From contig JAKUTH010000027.1 of assembly GCA_022448085.1 (NCBI GenBank), positions 1 through 33,630 of the forward strand: a stretch of DNA of 33,630 nt, in the 5' to 3' direction. The position numbers and the translations under genes are program-made. This document shows positions 32,776 through 33,630 of the stretch, piece after piece. Origin of the DNA: Pseudomonadales bacterium. Its GTDB lineage: Bacteria; Pseudomonadota; Gammaproteobacteria; Pseudomonadales; Azotimanducaceae. The notes beneath the pieces were generated by a model, which did no database searches, was not told the DNA's origin, and worked only from the letters and a program-made list of their open reading frames with translations. Numbering within the stretch: the first letter of the stretch is position 1; each line of letters starts with the position of its first letter.

Positions 32776-33630
32776 GACTGGAGTTCTTCGAGCGACTCGA
32801 AATAGTGCAATGTATCTGGATTTGCTAACGCGCTTGAGTTTTTTACAGGACGTCCATGGACAACCTCCCGCACGGCAATTTCTGCGATTTTTCCGGATAG
32901 GGTCCTAGGGATATCAGGTACAGCCACGATCCGGGTGGGGACATGACGAGGCGACGTGTTTTCCCGAACCTTTGTACGAATGATGGCGGCGGTCTCTTGC
33001 GTGAAGGGTCTACCGTCTTGCATCACGACGAACAGAACTACCCTAGTATCTCCGTCCCATTCTTGGCCGATGCATAGTGCTTCTTTGACGGTATCGATCG
33101 ATTCGACCTGGCGGTAGATTTCCGCCGTTCCGATTCGAACGCCCCCGGGATTAAGCACCGCGTCGCTCCGACCATGGATAACGAAACCTCCTGTGACCGA
33201 TTTTTTTTCAGCGAAATCACCGTGGGCCCAGGTTTGGGGATAGCGATCGAAATAGGCGCGTCGTAGCAAAACGTCACCAGGATCGTTCCAAAATTCGATG
33301 GGGGTGCTCGGAAAAGGACGAGTACAAACCAACTCGCCTTTGGTATCGACGATTGAAGAGGCATCGTCGCCGAACACGTCAACGGCCATTCCTAATCCAG
33401 GCGCTTGAATCTCGCCTTCGTAAACGCCGCCCCAGGGATTCCCGAGCACGAAACAAGATATTAAGTCGGTACCCCCCGAAATGGAGGCAAGCCAAACGTC
33501 TGACTTGAAGCTCGTGTATACGTATCGAAAAGATTCATGTGTTAGGGGCGATCCGGTGGAGAAGATGGCACGAAGGGAACTGAGGTCATGGCTAGATTTA
33601 GGTTCGACGCCCGCTTTTTCGATACTGGCG
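32772..33630 (-). CDS. aacS: Acetoacetyl-CoA synthetase, N-terminal part outside the window
   Basis: AMP-forming ligase that activates acetoacetate to acetoacetyl-CoA, salvaging ketone bodies or poly-hydroxybutyrate breakdown products. About 285 C-terminal residues of a family near 650 are present and the frame stays open to the right edge, so an internal GTG at 33449 is not the start. Visible are DLSSLRAIFSTGSPL, the SISGGTDLISCF motif (the acetoacetate ligase form of the A5 region), the hinge-region HGRSDAVLNPGGVRIGTAEIY and the C-terminal TLSGKIAEIAVREVVHG with the catalytic Lys in SGK. These features separate it from acetyl-CoA synthetase. It converges on fumarase with overlapping stops. 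Confidence 0.92.
   Translation of the reverse strand, partial: ASIEKAGVEPKSSHDLSSLRAIFSTGSPLTHESFRYVYTSFKSDVWLASISGGTDLISCFVLGNPWGGVYEGEIQAPGLGMAVDVFGDDASSIVDTKGELVCTRPFPSTPIEFWNDPGDVLLRRAYFDRYPQTWAHGDFAEKKSVTGGFVIHGRSDAVLNPGGVRIGTAEIYRQVESIDTVKEALCIGQEWDGDTRVVLFVVMQDGRPFTQETAAIIRTKVRENTSPRHVPTRIVAVPDIPRTLSGKIAEIAVREVVHGRPVKNSSALANPDTLHYFESLEELQS

Noticed and set aside
1-33630. Mobile elements, prophage, CRISPR, tRNA or rRNA genes
   Set aside because: I saw no transposase, integrase, regularly spaced repeats, cloverleaf-like sequence or rRNA-like stretch on either strand. The accessory-looking gene content is not framed by visible integration features.

Overview
The window is a densely packed bacterial chromosome segment with no rRNA, tRNA, CRISPR array, insertion sequence or prophage that I can recognise. 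Gene content suggests an aerobic, probably marine, proteobacterium, most likely gammaproteobacterial. The pointers are a DUF5916 outer-membrane-type protein, a class I Fe-S fumarase, acyl-CoA dehydrogenases, a TauD-type dioxygenase, a GrdB/PrdB-like selenoprotein of the kind known from marine metagenomes, and several families best known from Actinobacteria (Rv0121-like PPOX protein, Rv2161c-like LLM protein, single-chain acyl-CoA carboxylase). This taxonomic placement is inference. No gene-free stretch exceeds about 200 bases.

Layout. (1) 2-3056, plus strand: the end of an ACAD10/11-like acyl-CoA dehydrogenase, a serine beta-lactamase-fold hydrolase and a TauD/TfdA dioxygenase, with a classical SDR convergent to them. 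(2) 4132-6954: a large exported protein with a SPOR-like N-terminus, a CBM9-like domain and a DUF5916 barrel. (3) 9332-6983, minus strand: a three-gene set of a halohydrin-dehalogenase-type SDR, an epoxide hydrolase and a PPOX flavin/F420 protein. (4) 9497-16957, plus strand: a crotonase, then LivH, LivM, LivG and LivF, an AMP-forming acyl-CoA synthetase and a lipoprotein binding protein. The Liv genes and the synthetase overlap or nearly touch, so this looks like one unit for import and CoA activation of an organic acid. (5) 16983-20299: an LLM oxidoreductase, a cytochrome P450 and an enolase-superfamily enzyme. (6) 20487-26479: a 1136-residue single-chain biotin-dependent acyl-CoA carboxylase, a second LLM monooxygenase and a GPH-type MFS transporter. 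(7) 26471-30184: a GST, another acyl-CoA dehydrogenase, a YccU-like CoA-binding protein and an O-acetylhomoserine sulfhydrylase. (8) 30264-32775: a GrdB/PrdB-like selenoprotein read through an in-frame TGA, then class I fumarase. The right edge holds the C-terminal part of acetoacetyl-CoA synthetase.

Taken together, the segment reads as a catabolic and detoxification region: oxygenases, epoxide/halohydrin chemistry, CoA activation, beta-oxidation-type steps, acyl-CoA carboxylation and ketone-body activation, with transport to match. The two observations most worth following are the selenocysteine gene at 30264-31184, which standard annotation would split in two, and the halohydrin dehalogenase plus epoxide hydrolase pair at 7386-9332, where all the diagnostic dehalogenase motifs are present.
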